Source: Runella slithyformis DSM 19594 (GTDB lineage: Bacteria; Bacteroidota; Bacteroidia; Cytophagales; Spirosomataceae). Taken from it: a DNA stretch of 64,000 nucleotides. The notes beneath the pieces were generated by a model that was not told the origin of the DNA, did no database searches, and was given only the letters and a program-made list of their open reading frames with translations. Below, in pieces: positions 7,747-16,228 of the stretch. The DNA lies in assembly GCF_000218895.1 (NCBI RefSeq), contig NC_015703.1, positions 5,531,001 through 5,595,000 on the forward strand, given 5' to 3'. The position numbers and the translations under genes are program-made. Positions within the stretch are counted from its first letter, which is position 1; every line of letters starts with the position of its first letter.

Positions 7747-9968
7747 TATAAGTTCTTCCAAAAAGCTTTTTCCAGCGTTTTATTGGTTGAATACGAAGAA
7801 GGGGACGCATTTTCTTTCGCGGGCAATGAACGGCCAACCCAATCGTACAGCTTTGTTTTCAGGGTTTTCTTTTCTCTTTCCGAAAGCGTTTTATCATTCG
7901 CCAGCTTTTGTAATGAACTCAGGATTGACCAATCAGACAACCTGCCGTTCATTCCTTTTGAAGTTAACACATTACCCAACTCGAGCATTTTCTGTTTCTG
8001 AAAAACGGTAAGTTTTTTACTTTCAGATTCCTCAATGATACCCATCACTTCCGCCACCAATCGTTCCACCTGCTGCTGCGAATACACTTTTTCGCTGCGA
8101 TAGGCTTCGTTGTAGTTTTTCAGCTCACCCGTCAGGCGTTTTTCACTTTCCTTGATCGGCGGCGGGTCATAACTCGTTTTTTTGACAAACGTACGGGCTC
8201 GGTGCTGGGCAGATTTCAGGTACTCCAAGGCTTTTTTCTCAAAAGGTATGGCTTTTTCGGGCTCGTACAAACGCAGATGAAGTTCCGATTGCCACATTTG
8301 TTCCAACGCCATTTTCAACAGCGACCTCGTCGATTGCTCGTAAAAAGTATTGGCTTCTCCATCGTCATGTGAATGTACATATTCTTCTAAAATCGACGCT
8401 ACAGGGTCTTTTTCGTCCGTATTCTTTTTCCCGTCACCACCGTGATTATGCCCTTCATGCGAATTGCCGCCTGATTCACCGCCCGGCTCGCCGGTATCAT
8501 GCGCGTGTACAAAGCCGTGCAGGAGAGCAAAGCCGACCACCGCATCCCCCTGATTATCTTTGGGCAAAGCATTCCCCCCGCCGATGGAATTTTCAAATTC
8601 TTCGCCCAGGTATTGCCCATAACGTAAACGAAGGGCTTTTTGGTCAAATCCAATTTCATTGGATGTGCCGTTGAATTCCTTTGCCGACAGTTTTTTTCGT
8701 TTGGCAATCAATTTTTCAGTGTCAATGATGATCTGCCGCTGACTTCGAAAATATTCCGGCAGAATATTCATGGCCATCGTTGCCAATTCCGACTCTTCCA
8801 CGTTGGCCGTATCTTTATACACTATAAAATAGGTGTCTGATTTTGAATAATTTGGCTCGGGACGTTTGTTGTCAATGGCCGCCCAATAATAATACAGTTC
8901 ATCTCCAGGGGTAAAATTCAGGGCTTTCAGGTCGATGTTTTTTACGATTTTGGTCTCTTTAAAATTGGCCTGCGTGATGGGTAATTTCACTTCTCGGAAC
9001 TTCACATTTTCCCCCGAGCCACGGGCCACAGTAGCGACAATGAACGCCTGACTGACCAGAAAATCATCCGACAGCCCGGCCGAAATCTGAATCGTCTTCG
9101 GGTCTTTAAGAAAATGGTATTGGTACAATTCTTTGGAAGAAGGCTCTATCTTCGGGGCCAGATCGGGAAGGGCCTCCAAACGATAATAGTCTGATTGATA
9201 GATCAATGAATCTTTCCAATACGCCCTGATCCCGTACAAACCCGAACTGTACAGACGGTCGCGGTATTCAAATTGATCGCCTGCTTTTGTGAAGGCCAAT
9301 TCTTCGCCTCGGTTGTTGGTTAACTTAACCGTTACCTTTTCAGAGTCATTAAATGCCACCTCCCACTTCAGGCCCGCACCGCTGATGGAAGACGCATTCA
9401 GGTCTGTCTGCTCACGAATGGGCAACTTCGTATACGATGGCGGCGTAACGGTCAGCTTTGCCGAAACAAACGAGGGCATGAGTTGCAGATTTTCAATCGA
9501 CCGGCCTTTGTTTTCTTTTGTTATCGTTCGCGTTATGCCGTTTTTTGAGAGAAGCGGCAGTCCAAACCGTACCCCAAGGCACATCAGAAAAACAGCGACC
9601 AACATTCCTGCCCGGGCAGGAAATACACGGGGCGGCGGTTGGTGCTGCATTTTCTCTGCCAATCGTTCCAACTGCAGGCGTTCAGCAATGTTAGGACGCT
9701 CCGCCTCCAACAGCTGAAGACTGTATTCGCTGTCATGGAGGTTTTGATGAATGAACCGAATGGCTTCGGTACGTTTGTTCTGAAAAAGGCGGGTCCAATA
9801 AGCGCTTACCGCAAACACTCCCAACGCCGCCGCTATAGACACCATAAAACTTGCGGTGACCGACGAAACCATTAAGAAAGCAGAGCCCGCCGCCAAACCA
9901 CTCGTCAGCAGCGCTCCGGCGTACAATTGGTAACTCACCCAAGTAATGATTTTATGGAGATGATTCAT
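7746..9968 (-). CDS. DUF4175-like large membrane protein of the MoxR/BatA operon
   Basis: About 740 residues. Two transmembrane segments occupy roughly residues 10-60 and a third lies near 130-150. A long region rich in beta strands follows, then a charged helical C-terminal half. A His/Gly-rich insert (plus-strand bases about 8415-8520) contains HAHDTGE, HEGHNHGG and HSHDDGE, possibly metal-binding. The start used is the ATG at 9968, which overlaps the stop of the BatA-like gene as ATGA; a longer TTG-initiated frame exists. Last gene of the seven-gene minus-strand operon. Function unknown; position suggests an envelope partner of the MoxR/VWA proteins. Confidence 0.8.
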   Translation of the reverse strand: MNHLHKIITWVSYQLYAGALLTSGLAAGSAFLMVSSVTASFMVSIAAALGVFAVSAYWTRLFQNKRTEAIRFIHQNLHDSEYSLQLLEAERPNIAERLQLERLAEKMQHQPPPRVFPARAGMLVAVFLMCLGVRFGLPLLSKNGITRTITKENKGRSIENLQLMPSFVSAKLTVTPPSYTKLPIREQTDLNASSISGAGLKWEVAFNDSEKVTVKLTNNRGEELAFTKAGDQFEYRDRLYSSGLYGIRAYWKDSLIYQSDYYRLEALPDLAPKIEPSSKELYQYHFLKDPKTIQISAGLSDDFLVSQAFIVATVARGSGENVKFREVKLPITQANFKETKIVKNIDLKALNFTPGDELYYYWAAIDNKRPEPNYSKSDTYFIVYKDTANVEESELATMAMNILPEYFRSQRQIIIDTEKLIAKRKKLSAKEFNGTSNEIGFDQKALRLRYGQYLGEEFENSIGGGNALPKDNQGDAVVGFALLHGFVHAHDTGEPGGESGGNSHEGHNHGGDGKKNTDEKDPVASILEEYVHSHDDGEANTFYEQSTRSLLKMALEQMWQSELHLRLYEPEKAIPFEKKALEYLKSAQHRARTFVKKTSYDPPPIKESEKRLTGELKNYNEAYRSEKVYSQQQVERLVAEVMGIIEESESKKLTVFQKQKMLELGNVLTSKGMNGRLSDWSILSSLQKLANDKTLSEREKKTLKTKLYDWVGRSLPAKENASPSSYSTNKTLEKAFWKNL

Positions 9969-11185
9969 GCGTTTTTTCGAATGGCTAACCAACGTTCAAT
10001 TCCCAATAAAAGAATAAAAACCAAAAAGAGCACCTTGGGCAGCTGCGCCTTGTCCGCTCCGCTTACCCCTGAAGACTCTGCTGATACCGAGGGTTGAAAG
10101 AGAGCCGTAAGCTGCCGATTACTTAACGGTTTTTGCCATGGATTCAGTTGAAATTGGCGGACCAATTGTTGTCCCAACCATTCGGGCAATTGGCCGTTTG
10201 TGCGTACTTCATCGTCCAACCGCAGCGTTTGCCACTCCGGGTTGGGAGAAATATCATTTTCGTTTAAAGCCATAAACAATGTTTTGGCGGAAAAGGCATT
10301 TGCAACTGCGGGAAGTTGCCGATCCGAAAAAACCCAATCGTAGTGTTTTTCAGGATTTATCGCTTCATCGATCGAAAAATCAATTTTATACACTTCGGTC
10401 AATGCTTTCAGCCCTGCATTCAGGAGTTGCCTGTCGGCTTTAAGCTTTGTGACGAATAATACATTGATTGCACCGCTGTGGACCAGTTGGGGTTCAAATT
10501 TTTGGTGTAGAGGCAAAGCTGTTCCTGAAGTTAATTGATTGGTTACGTTGACGTACACTTTATGTCTATCCGAAAATTCAAGGTATGGTCTGAGCGGTTT
10601 TTGCGTCGTATCAATCAGTGAGTGCAGGGCAAATGGGGCCGGCACAATGATGTTCGAAACCTGCCCCAGTGCCTGACTGTTAACCAAATAGAGTTCAAAT
10701 TTCAGATTTCCTTTCTCTCGATTCCGTTCATACACTTTGTTGAGACAGGTCTGCAATGTCAATGGATGCAGAGCGACTGAACTCGACGGCGTTGAAATGG
10801 TTTCCATCGGCTCGGCTTCATTGCCAATTTGATAGACCTTCTCCCCTTTTTTCAGGGCTTCTTCCAGTTCAAATTTATAATTGTTGAGGAGCAATGTATT
10901 CTCCTGTACTAAATGGATCTTTTGATACTCTGCATCGCTCTTTGGCCAATGCAAAATGGGTTTTGCCAATAGAAATGCCAACAGCAGGACCAATAAACAC
11001 CTGATTATGAGTAAAAAAATATTGTCCAAGCGAATCCCCTTAGCCGGCTGCAGGTCTTTTTCAGTAAGCCATTGTGTGGCGGCCCAATGCACCGGTTTCC
11101 CCTTCTTTTGATGCCAAAAATGAAGGGCGATAGGAATTCCCACTGCCAAAGCGCCCCACAACATCAACGGATGTAAAAACTGCAT
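9965..11185 (-). CDS. BatA-domain (aerotolerance-type) membrane protein
   Basis: 406 residues. The first 80 residues form the two-helix BatA N-terminal domain, beginning FLHPLMLWGALAVGIPIALHF and containing the usual W-A-A-T-Q-W-L segment before the second helix. A large periplasmic region follows, and one C-terminal transmembrane helix precedes a basic tail. No VWA MIDAS motif is evident, so this is the BatA-N-only type. It lies between the DUF58 and DUF4175-like genes and is translationally coupled to the latter. The family is tied to MoxR chaperones in envelope maintenance, but its biochemical role is not known. Confidence 0.85.
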   Translation of the reverse strand: MQFLHPLMLWGALAVGIPIALHFWHQKKGKPVHWAATQWLTEKDLQPAKGIRLDNIFLLIIRCLLVLLLAFLLAKPILHWPKSDAEYQKIHLVQENTLLLNNYKFELEEALKKGEKVYQIGNEAEPMETISTPSSSVALHPLTLQTCLNKVYERNREKGNLKFELYLVNSQALGQVSNIIVPAPFALHSLIDTTQKPLRPYLEFSDRHKVYVNVTNQLTSGTALPLHQKFEPQLVHSGAINVLFVTKLKADRQLLNAGLKALTEVYKIDFSIDEAINPEKHYDWVFSDRQLPAVANAFSAKTLFMALNENDISPNPEWQTLRLDDEVRTNGQLPEWLGQQLVRQFQLNPWQKPLSNRQLTALFQPSVSAESSGVSGADKAQLPKVLFLVFILLLGIERWLAIRKNA

Positions 11186-11212
11186 TTTATAAATTCAGGG
11201 TTAAATGTTAAC

Positions 11213-11285
11213 CTCAAAGAGCACAATGAAAGGTCTGAAATACCTAACCTACATAACTCTTTATGAACATTGTGTATTCTTTGAG
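11213..11285. repeat. Imperfect inverted repeat between the DUF58 and BatA-like genes
   Basis: CTCAAAGAGCACAATG (11213-11228) pairs with CATTGTGTATTCTTTGAG (11268-11285) apart from a two-base bulge. It fills most of the 120-base gap inside the operon. It resembles dispersed CTTTGAG/CTCTGCGGT sequences common in bacterial intergenic DNA and may attenuate transcription or protect mRNA. Confidence 0.5.
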
Positions 11286-11305
11286 TCCTCTGCGGTAAAA
11301 AACCA

Positions 11306-12187
11306 TCACCTATTTCGTTTTCTTAATGCTTCCGAAATCACTTGTGCAAGAGGCTCCTGCAATGTACTTCGAACCAAATGCACATGAGGTATCTGCAATG
11401 CTTCATCCAAATTCGCTAAATAAGCCGTTGCCTTTTCCCGAACTTTTTCTTTGATCGCTGAGGCATCCAATTCGATTTCTTTTCCTGTTTCCAAGTCTTT
11501 GAACCGATAGAAACCGTTCAGGTCAAAATTCAGTTCTTCTTCTCCAAGCACCTGAAAAATAAGCACTTCCCGTCGTGGGTTGGCTACGCTTTGAATGAGT
11601 TTCAACCATTCATTATCCACTTGCAAAAAATCCGAAGCCAATACGAATAACTCTTTTTGCTTTTGTTGAAACTGCGGTTCGTTGCCCGGAGGAAATTGAG
11701 GGGTTGTATTTTGCCAAATCCCCTCTGCTTCCGCATTTTCTAATTCATATAAAATTCGCTGAAAAGCCTGCTTACCGGCAGGAACGAGGGTTTCCAAATC
11801 GCCGTTTTTTAAGGTATACAGGCTCATTTGGTCGTTTTGGCGGTATCCCATATAGGCTAACGACGCCAACAGTATCTTGCAGTAATGCAGTCGGCTGATG
11901 TCTTTTTCGGCATAATTCATGGAGCCCGACAAATCAAGTACAAACCGAATGTGGAAATTACTTTCTGTGGCAGATTCCCGTACTAAATGTTTTTGGGTTC
12001 GGGCGTAGAGCTTCCAGTCAATTCGTTTGGGGTCATCGCCCGGCTCATAGTGGCGATATTGTTCAAATTCGATTCCGATCCCCGACCGTTTGCTTCCGTG
12101 AATCCCCAACATCAACTCTTCGCTGACCAATTTGCCCGCGATTTGGAGGTTGTTCAATTTGATGAGTTCGGTGGATAAAAGGGACAT
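11306..12187 (-). CDS. DUF58 domain protein (VWA-like MoxR partner)
   Basis: About 293 residues from the internal ATG at 12187; an in-frame ATG 15 bases upstream is also possible. The diagnostic DUF58 motif HYEPGDDPKRIDWKLYAR sits near residue 50, followed by LDLSGSM, a MIDAS-like VWA strand, near residue 88. Cytoplasmic or membrane-peripheral. DUF58 proteins are almost always encoded beside MoxR AAA+ ATPases and are thought to be their substrate-recruiting or metal-dependent partners. Here a broken transposase with its repeats separates it from the MoxR gene, which may affect co-transcription. Confidence 0.93.
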   Translation of the reverse strand: MSLLSTELIKLNNLQIAGKLVSEELMLGIHGSKRSGIGIEFEQYRHYEPGDDPKRIDWKLYARTQKHLVRESATESNFHIRFVLDLSGSMNYAEKDISRLHYCKILLASLAYMGYRQNDQMSLYTLKNGDLETLVPAGKQAFQRILYELENAEAEGIWQNTTPQFPPGNEPQFQQKQKELFVLASDFLQVDNEWLKLIQSVANPRREVLIFQVLGEEELNFDLNGFYRFKDLETGKEIELDASAIKEKVREKATAYLANLDEALQIPHVHLVRSTLQEPLAQVISEALRKRNR

Positions 12188-12219
12188 GAATGATAGAATC
12201 ATTATTTTTTATTTCGGCC

Positions 12220-12360
12220 CTACGGGACTTCCTAGATATCTTCGTTTTTTTTCTACTTCCGATATCTGATCCCTAACGGGATATAAATGTCCCAGTAGGG
12301 ACAAAATATCGGTAGAAAGAGTTTATTCGTTTTTCCATTTAATCCCTTTAGGGATGATAT
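12220..12360. repeat. Palindromic REP-like repeat block, left side of the transposase remnant
   Basis: CTACTTCCGATAT near 12254 pairs with ATATCGGTAG near 12306. Inside that outer stem lie two small hairpins, ATCCC-taac-GGGAT and TGTCCC-agta-GGGACA, giving a cloverleaf-like fold. A further ATCCC-ttta-GGGAT hairpin lies near 12341-12354. The 26-base segment at 12259-12284 recurs with two mismatches at 12880-12905. This arrangement is typical of REP sequences next to a RAYT/IS200-like gene. Confidence 0.7.
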
Positions 12361-12363
12361 ACA

Positions 12364-12824
12364 TCAAATAAGCTCTTTGAAAATAAAACGCTCATCATAT
12401 TCCACTTCAAATTTGTCAAGAAAGGCTAGATACTCTTCTCGAAAAGTTTTCTTTTTATGATGTTCTTCCTGATTTTCTATGTACGAAATAACATCTTTGA
12501 CCTGTGATTTTCCATAAGAAAACGCACCAAATCCTTCCTGCCATTCGAATTTGGTCTTAAAAATTTCTTTTCATTTATCCATTTTGATGAACCTCCTTTA
12601 ATATCCTGCAACAAATCTGATACTGACTGAATTGGGCGCATCCCTATCAAAAGATGAATGTGGTCCGGCATTCCATTGATTGCGATTAATTTATGATTGT
12701 TATTCTGAACAATGCCGGTTATGTATTTGTACAGCTCATCTCTCCACTTGATTTGAATCATGCCGGCTCGATATTTAACTGCAAACACAAAATGAAGATG
12801 AATTTGTGTATAGGTATTTGCCAT
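12364..12824 (-). pseudogene. IS200-like/RAYT-type Y1 transposase, frameshifted
   Basis: The first 115 codons (12824-12477) encode a Y1 HUH transposase start, with MPDHIHLLIG carrying the HUH motif (HIH). After INEKKFL the frame runs into unrelated residues. In the -1 frame from about 12570 the family C-terminus resumes, with KFEWQEGFGAFSYGKS (catalytic Tyr in the SYGKS segment) and FKELI at the stop near 12364. One base lost in a T/A run would explain the break. Full length would be about 153 residues. It sits inside the MoxR-DUF58 operon between REP-like palindromes on both sides. Confidence 0.85.
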
Positions 12825-12837
12825 AAGGTTTATTACG

Positions 12838-12905
12838 TCCTTACAGGACTTTTGTAAACATACTCTTTGTGTTCTGCTACCGATATCTTATCCCTATCGG
12901 GATAT
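12838..12905. repeat. Palindromic REP-like repeat block, right side of the transposase remnant
   Basis: A GTCC-ttaca-GGAC hairpin near 12838-12850, then a 26-base element at 12880-12905 matching the left-side element (12259-12284) at 24 positions. The second element contains ATCCC/GGGAT arms. Lies just upstream of the transposase start codon. Confidence 0.65.
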
Positions 12906-12932
12906 TAAAATTTGAATTGACTTTAAACACTT

Positions 12933-13910
12933 TTATCCTTTCAACAATTCCGACACCACATCATCGGTAGTAATATTTTCGGCTTCAGCCCTGAAATTGA
13001 GAGAGATACGATGACGCAAAACGGGATATGCCAAGGTCTGAATATCTTCGGGAATGACTGAGTACCGCCCGTTCAATACCGCCCTTGCCTTGGAACAAAG
13101 AATCAATGCCTGTCCGGCGCGAGGTCCCGCGCCCCATCCGCACCATTTTTTTACGAAGGCCGAAGTTGTCGAAGCGGGGCGCGTAGCGCGTACCAATTGA
13201 TTCACTTTCACGATCAATTCATCACTGATATGCACCTGTCGCGTAAGCTTTTGCAGATCAATGATTTCAGTATCGGTTAACACCGTCTTCAATGTTTGTG
13301 ACATACTCCCCGTTGTGCTTTTCAATACGTCTAACTCCTCCTGCTCAGATGGATACCCAAGCTTGATGTACAACAGAAAACGGTCCAGCTGTGCTTCGGG
13401 CAACGGATAGGTACCCGCCTGTTCGATGGGGTTTTGGGTGGCAATGATCAGGAAGGGACGCGGCAGCTCATAATTGGTACCGGCATAGGTCACTTTGTAT
13501 TCCTGCATAGCCTCGAGGAGTGCGGCCTGCGTTTTGGGCGGCGTACGGTTGATCTCATCCGCTAAAACGATATTGGCAAAAATAGGTCCCCGGTTGAATT
13601 TGAAAAATTTCTTACCCGTTTCATGGTCTTCCTCCAGAATCTCGGTGCCGATAATGTCGCCCGGCATCAAATCGGGTGTAAACTGTACCCGTTTGAATTT
13701 CATTTCAAGCGTCTCGGCCATGGTTTTGACCATGAGCGTTTTGGCCAGGCCGGGTACGCCTTCCAGCAAACAATGCCCACCCGCCAATAAAGAAATTAAA
13801 ATTTCATTGATAACTTCCTGCTGCCCGACGATCACTTTTCCGATCTCATTTTTCAGGTGCGGCAACTTCGATACCAGCGTTTTAAAGTGGGTTAAATCCT
13901 GCGTTTCCAA
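12933..13910 (-). CDS. MoxR-family AAA+ ATPase (operon copy)
   Basis: 325 residues with AAA_3 plus AAA lid. The Walker A-like GVPGLAKT lies near residue 54, Walker [23 protein letters not shown] near residue 117, a QNPIEQ sensor-1 region follows, and GAGPRAGQ lies in the lid. The frame opens with TTG at 13910, four bases after the DUF4159 stop; no ATG fits the family N-terminus as well. MoxR ATPases act as chaperones that activate or mature partner proteins with VWA/DUF58 domains, and such a partner is encoded downstream. A paralogue lies at 23547-24509. Confidence 0.95.
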   Translation of the reverse strand: METQDLTHFKTLVSKLPHLKNEIGKVIVGQQEVINEILISLLAGGHCLLEGVPGLAKTLMVKTMAETLEMKFKRVQFTPDLMPGDIIGTEILEEDHETGKKFFKFNRGPIFANIVLADEINRTPPKTQAALLEAMQEYKVTYAGTNYELPRPFLIIATQNPIEQAGTYPLPEAQLDRFLLYIKLGYPSEQEELDVLKSTTGSMSQTLKTVLTDTEIIDLQKLTRQVHISDELIVKVNQLVRATRPASTTSAFVKKWCGWGAGPRAGQALILCSKARAVLNGRYSVIPEDIQTLAYPVLRHRISLNFRAEAENITTDDVVSELLKG

Positions 13911-13913
13911 TGT

Positions 13914-14531
13914 TTAAACAGTTGTTAATGCGTAATTGATAATGTTTACTCCAAATTTGGTATTGTCTTCGGCCAACCATCGTTTATTTCGGAAATCGTA
14001 ATCCCACTCGCAGCCGTAATCTTTGTTACTGTATAACACTCCGATCCTGCCGTTGATCTGAACGGCTTTCAGGTAATCGTGTACCAAATCGTCTCCCCAA
14101 CCGTTGAGTTCAAAACTTGTGGTAGGCGGTCCGTCAAAATGAAAGAATGAATGGTAAATAGGGTGATCGTTGGGAATTTTCTGCAAGGCTTTAGAACCGA
14201 ACGTACGCGCCATTTCCTGTTCAAACGATTTGGCAAACAGTCCGTCGATGTCATGATTGCAATCGTCTACAAACACAAACCCGCCGTTTTCTACGTACTT
14301 TTTAAAATTATCCCGTTCCAGACTCGAAAATTCCACCAACTTATGACCGCTCAGGTAGCAGAAAGGGCTTCTGAAAAGGTCGTTGTTGGTCAATTGCACA
14401 ATTTTTTCCTTTTCATCGATCGGAATCGTGGTGTACTCTACCAATGAGTTCAGGAGATTGGAAGGCATCCGTTGGTCGGTGTCCCAATCTCCTGAAGCAT
14501 ATTGAATCCGGGTAAAAAAGAAAGGTCTCAT
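13914..14531 (-). CDS. DUF4159 domain protein
   Basis: About 205 residues. It begins MRPFFFTRIQYASGDWDTDQ, matching the start usual for the DUF4159 proteins found beside TldD/MoxR operons, so the ATG at 14531 was preferred over one 18 bases upstream that lies inside a hairpin. FVDDCNHDIDG near residue 95 and a late IGVLYSNKDYGCEWDY are the conserved parts. No signal peptide is seen in this form. The fold resembles a glutamine-amidotransferase-like domain in related families. Function unknown; the gene is four bases upstream of MoxR. Confidence 0.88.
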   Translation of the reverse strand: MRPFFFTRIQYASGDWDTDQRMPSNLLNSLVEYTTIPIDEKEKIVQLTNNDLFRSPFCYLSGHKLVEFSSLERDNFKKYVENGGFVFVDDCNHDIDGLFAKSFEQEMARTFGSKALQKIPNDHPIYHSFFHFDGPPTTSFELNGWGDDLVHDYLKAVQINGRIGVLYSNKDYGCEWDYDFRNKRWLAEDNTKFGVNIINYALTTV

Positions 14532-14544
14532 GGTAGTAATAAAC

Positions 14545-14590
14545 CTCATTCCCCAACCCCTTCTTCTTGCTCAAGGGGCAGGGGAATGAG
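14545..14590. repeat. Long GC-rich inverted repeat upstream of the DUF4159 gene
   Basis: CTCATTCCCC at 14545-14554 pairs with GGGGAATGAG at 14581-14590, and CCCCTT inside pairs with AAGGGG. It would form a 16-pair hairpin with a short loop, lying just 5' of the DUF4159 start on the minus strand. It could act as an attenuator, mRNA stabiliser or mobile palindrome. Confidence 0.6.
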
Positions 14591-14594
14591 ATGG

Positions 14595-14777
14595 TTATAT
14601 CGCGTCGGAAAGAGATGAAAACGTAAACTCTCTGAATATCATCGGCGGCAGAATATAATTTTGATCAGACTCCATACTGACCACCCGTTCAAGCATACCC
14701 GATGTTGCGAGGTTAGTCAACATGGTAACGGTGTTGTGTGACCAAAAGACCTTTAACCATTTAAGCCTTTTCGTCGG
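14595..14777 (-). pseudogene. Remnant: C-terminus of an additional TldE/PmbA-like gene
   Basis: Reading the minus strand gives a stop-terminated frame of about 60 codons, with VTMLTNLATSG, then ILPPMIFREFTF and SSLSDAI at the stop. The intact TldE downstream of tldD ends with the parallel VIMLNNLEAMG, MIPPLKIRDFTF and TSLSDAV. The remnant is therefore the tail of another family member whose body has been deleted. It begins after an unrelated sequence near 14778 and has no start codon at its 5' end. It lies 70 bases beyond the intact tldE stop, as expected for a former tandem duplicate. Confidence 0.8.
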
Positions 14778-14847
14778 ATTACCGAGAATCCTTTAACCAA
14801 CTGACTCTAATCTCCTTACACTTTTTCCTTTCCCTCTACACACTTTA

Positions 14848-16209
14848 TCAGACGGCATCCGACAAACTGGTAAATGTAAAATCACGGATTTTCAGCGGAG
14901 GAATCATGTTTCCGCTAACCCGCACAGGAACCCCCATTGCTTCCAGGTTATTGAGCATGATAACGGGACTTTCGTTGAAACGGAAGTTTTTGACGGGGTA
15001 TTTGATTTGGCCGTTCTCGATATAGAACGTCCCGTCGCGGGTAAGTCCGGTGTATAATAAAGTTTGCGGATCTACGGCCCGAATGTACCAGAAACGCGTC
15101 ACTAAAATTCCTTTTTGGGTGCTTTTGATCAGGTCGGCCAATGACTGGGTTCCGCCTTCCATAATGAAGCCCTGGGGCGACGGCACGCCTTTCACGCCCT
15201 GTTTCTGTGCCCAGAAGCGGGAGTAGGCCATATTTTTCACCACTCCTTTTTCTATCCAGGTTGTTTTTTCCTGCGGACGTCCTTCGCCGGCAGCTCCTCC
15301 CCCTCCTCCGCCGCCTGCTCTGCCGCGCGGCGTATCAAATCCTGCTTTCGGAATGTCGGGGTGCGCAGGGTCGGAAATAATGGTTACCCGCTCATCAAAC
15401 AATTTTTCGCCCAAACGCGTACCGCCGCCTTTCTTACTCAGAAAGCTCCGCCCTTCATCGGCGCTGCGGGCATCCATGCTGCGCATCATGTTTTGGATCA
15501 GATCAAGCGCGGCCGTAGGCTCCAGAATCACCGTATATTTCCCGGGTTCGAGCGCCTTGGCATTGACCGAAGCCATTGCTTTCTGCATGGCAATCTCGGT
15601 GGCGGCTTTGGCATTCAGCTTGGCAGTATCGGTAAAATCACGCGATACGTATCCCGAGCCAGTACCATCGGCCGTTCTGACGGTGACGGAAAAGTCAACC
15701 GAGGTCGATTTGTTATACCCAAACAGCCCTTTGCTGTTACCCATTGCCACAAATTCGGTCGTATCTTCCAAATAGCCGGCCGCGGTCAGGTTTTTCTTTT
15801 TGCAGGAATCAATACTGTCAAACGCAGCCTGGGCGCGGTAAGCCGGGTCAATATTGGCCGTACTTTGGGCAAAGGTGGGATTTTCCGCATAGGTTTGCGG
15901 GCCCAGCATCGGTACATACTCCGGGTTTTCAGGAGCCAACCGGGCAATTTCTTCCGCTCGACGAACCGTTTTCTCCAACGATCGGTCATCAAATTCATTG
16001 ATGGTGGAGGTGCCTGAACGTTTTCCGTATACAGCCGTTACCGACAGCGACAGGTCGTTGGATTCGCCGCCGGTAGAAACAGTATTGCGGGCATAACGGA
16101 TATTTCCGGTACGGCCACCCGTCAGGGTTACGCTCATTTCGTCAGCTTTTGAAAAAGCCAACACCTTATCTATGATTTTTTTAGCTTCTTCTTTCGTTAA
16201 AATAGCCAT
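14848..16209 (-). CDS. TldE/PmbA-family metallopeptidase subunit
   Basis: 453 residues. TldE forms a heterodimer with TldD that degrades unfolded or modified peptides and matures microcins; TldE lacks the zinc site, and no HExxxH is present here. N-terminal TGGRTGNIRYARNTVST and C-terminal FRFNESPVIMLNNLEAMG match the family. A Gly run (GRAGGGGGGGAAGEG, plus-strand about 15285-15325) forms a flexible loop in the middle. It starts 20 bases after the tldD stop, clearly one operon. Cytoplasmic: no signal peptide is seen, in contrast to its partner. Confidence 0.93.
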   Translation of the reverse strand: MAILTKEEAKKIIDKVLAFSKADEMSVTLTGGRTGNIRYARNTVSTGGESNDLSLSVTAVYGKRSGTSTINEFDDRSLEKTVRRAEEIARLAPENPEYVPMLGPQTYAENPTFAQSTANIDPAYRAQAAFDSIDSCKKKNLTAAGYLEDTTEFVAMGNSKGLFGYNKSTSVDFSVTVRTADGTGSGYVSRDFTDTAKLNAKAATEIAMQKAMASVNAKALEPGKYTVILEPTAALDLIQNMMRSMDARSADEGRSFLSKKGGGTRLGEKLFDERVTIISDPAHPDIPKAGFDTPRGRAGGGGGGGAAGEGRPQEKTTWIEKGVVKNMAYSRFWAQKQGVKGVPSPQGFIMEGGTQSLADLIKSTQKGILVTRFWYIRAVDPQTLLYTGLTRDGTFYIENGQIKYPVKNFRFNESPVIMLNNLEAMGVPVRVSGNMIPPLKIRDFTFTSLSDAV

Positions 16210-16228
16210 TGTTGATGTCGTGGTTTAA

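Noticed and set aside
12560-12600. Programmed -1 frameshifting in the transposase
   Set aside because: The A TTT TTA run is not a canonical slippery heptamer, and IS200-type genes normally have one frame; decay is the simpler reading.
15361-16017. A 218-codon plus-strand frame over tldE
   Set aside because: Antisense to a well-supported gene with no protein-family features.
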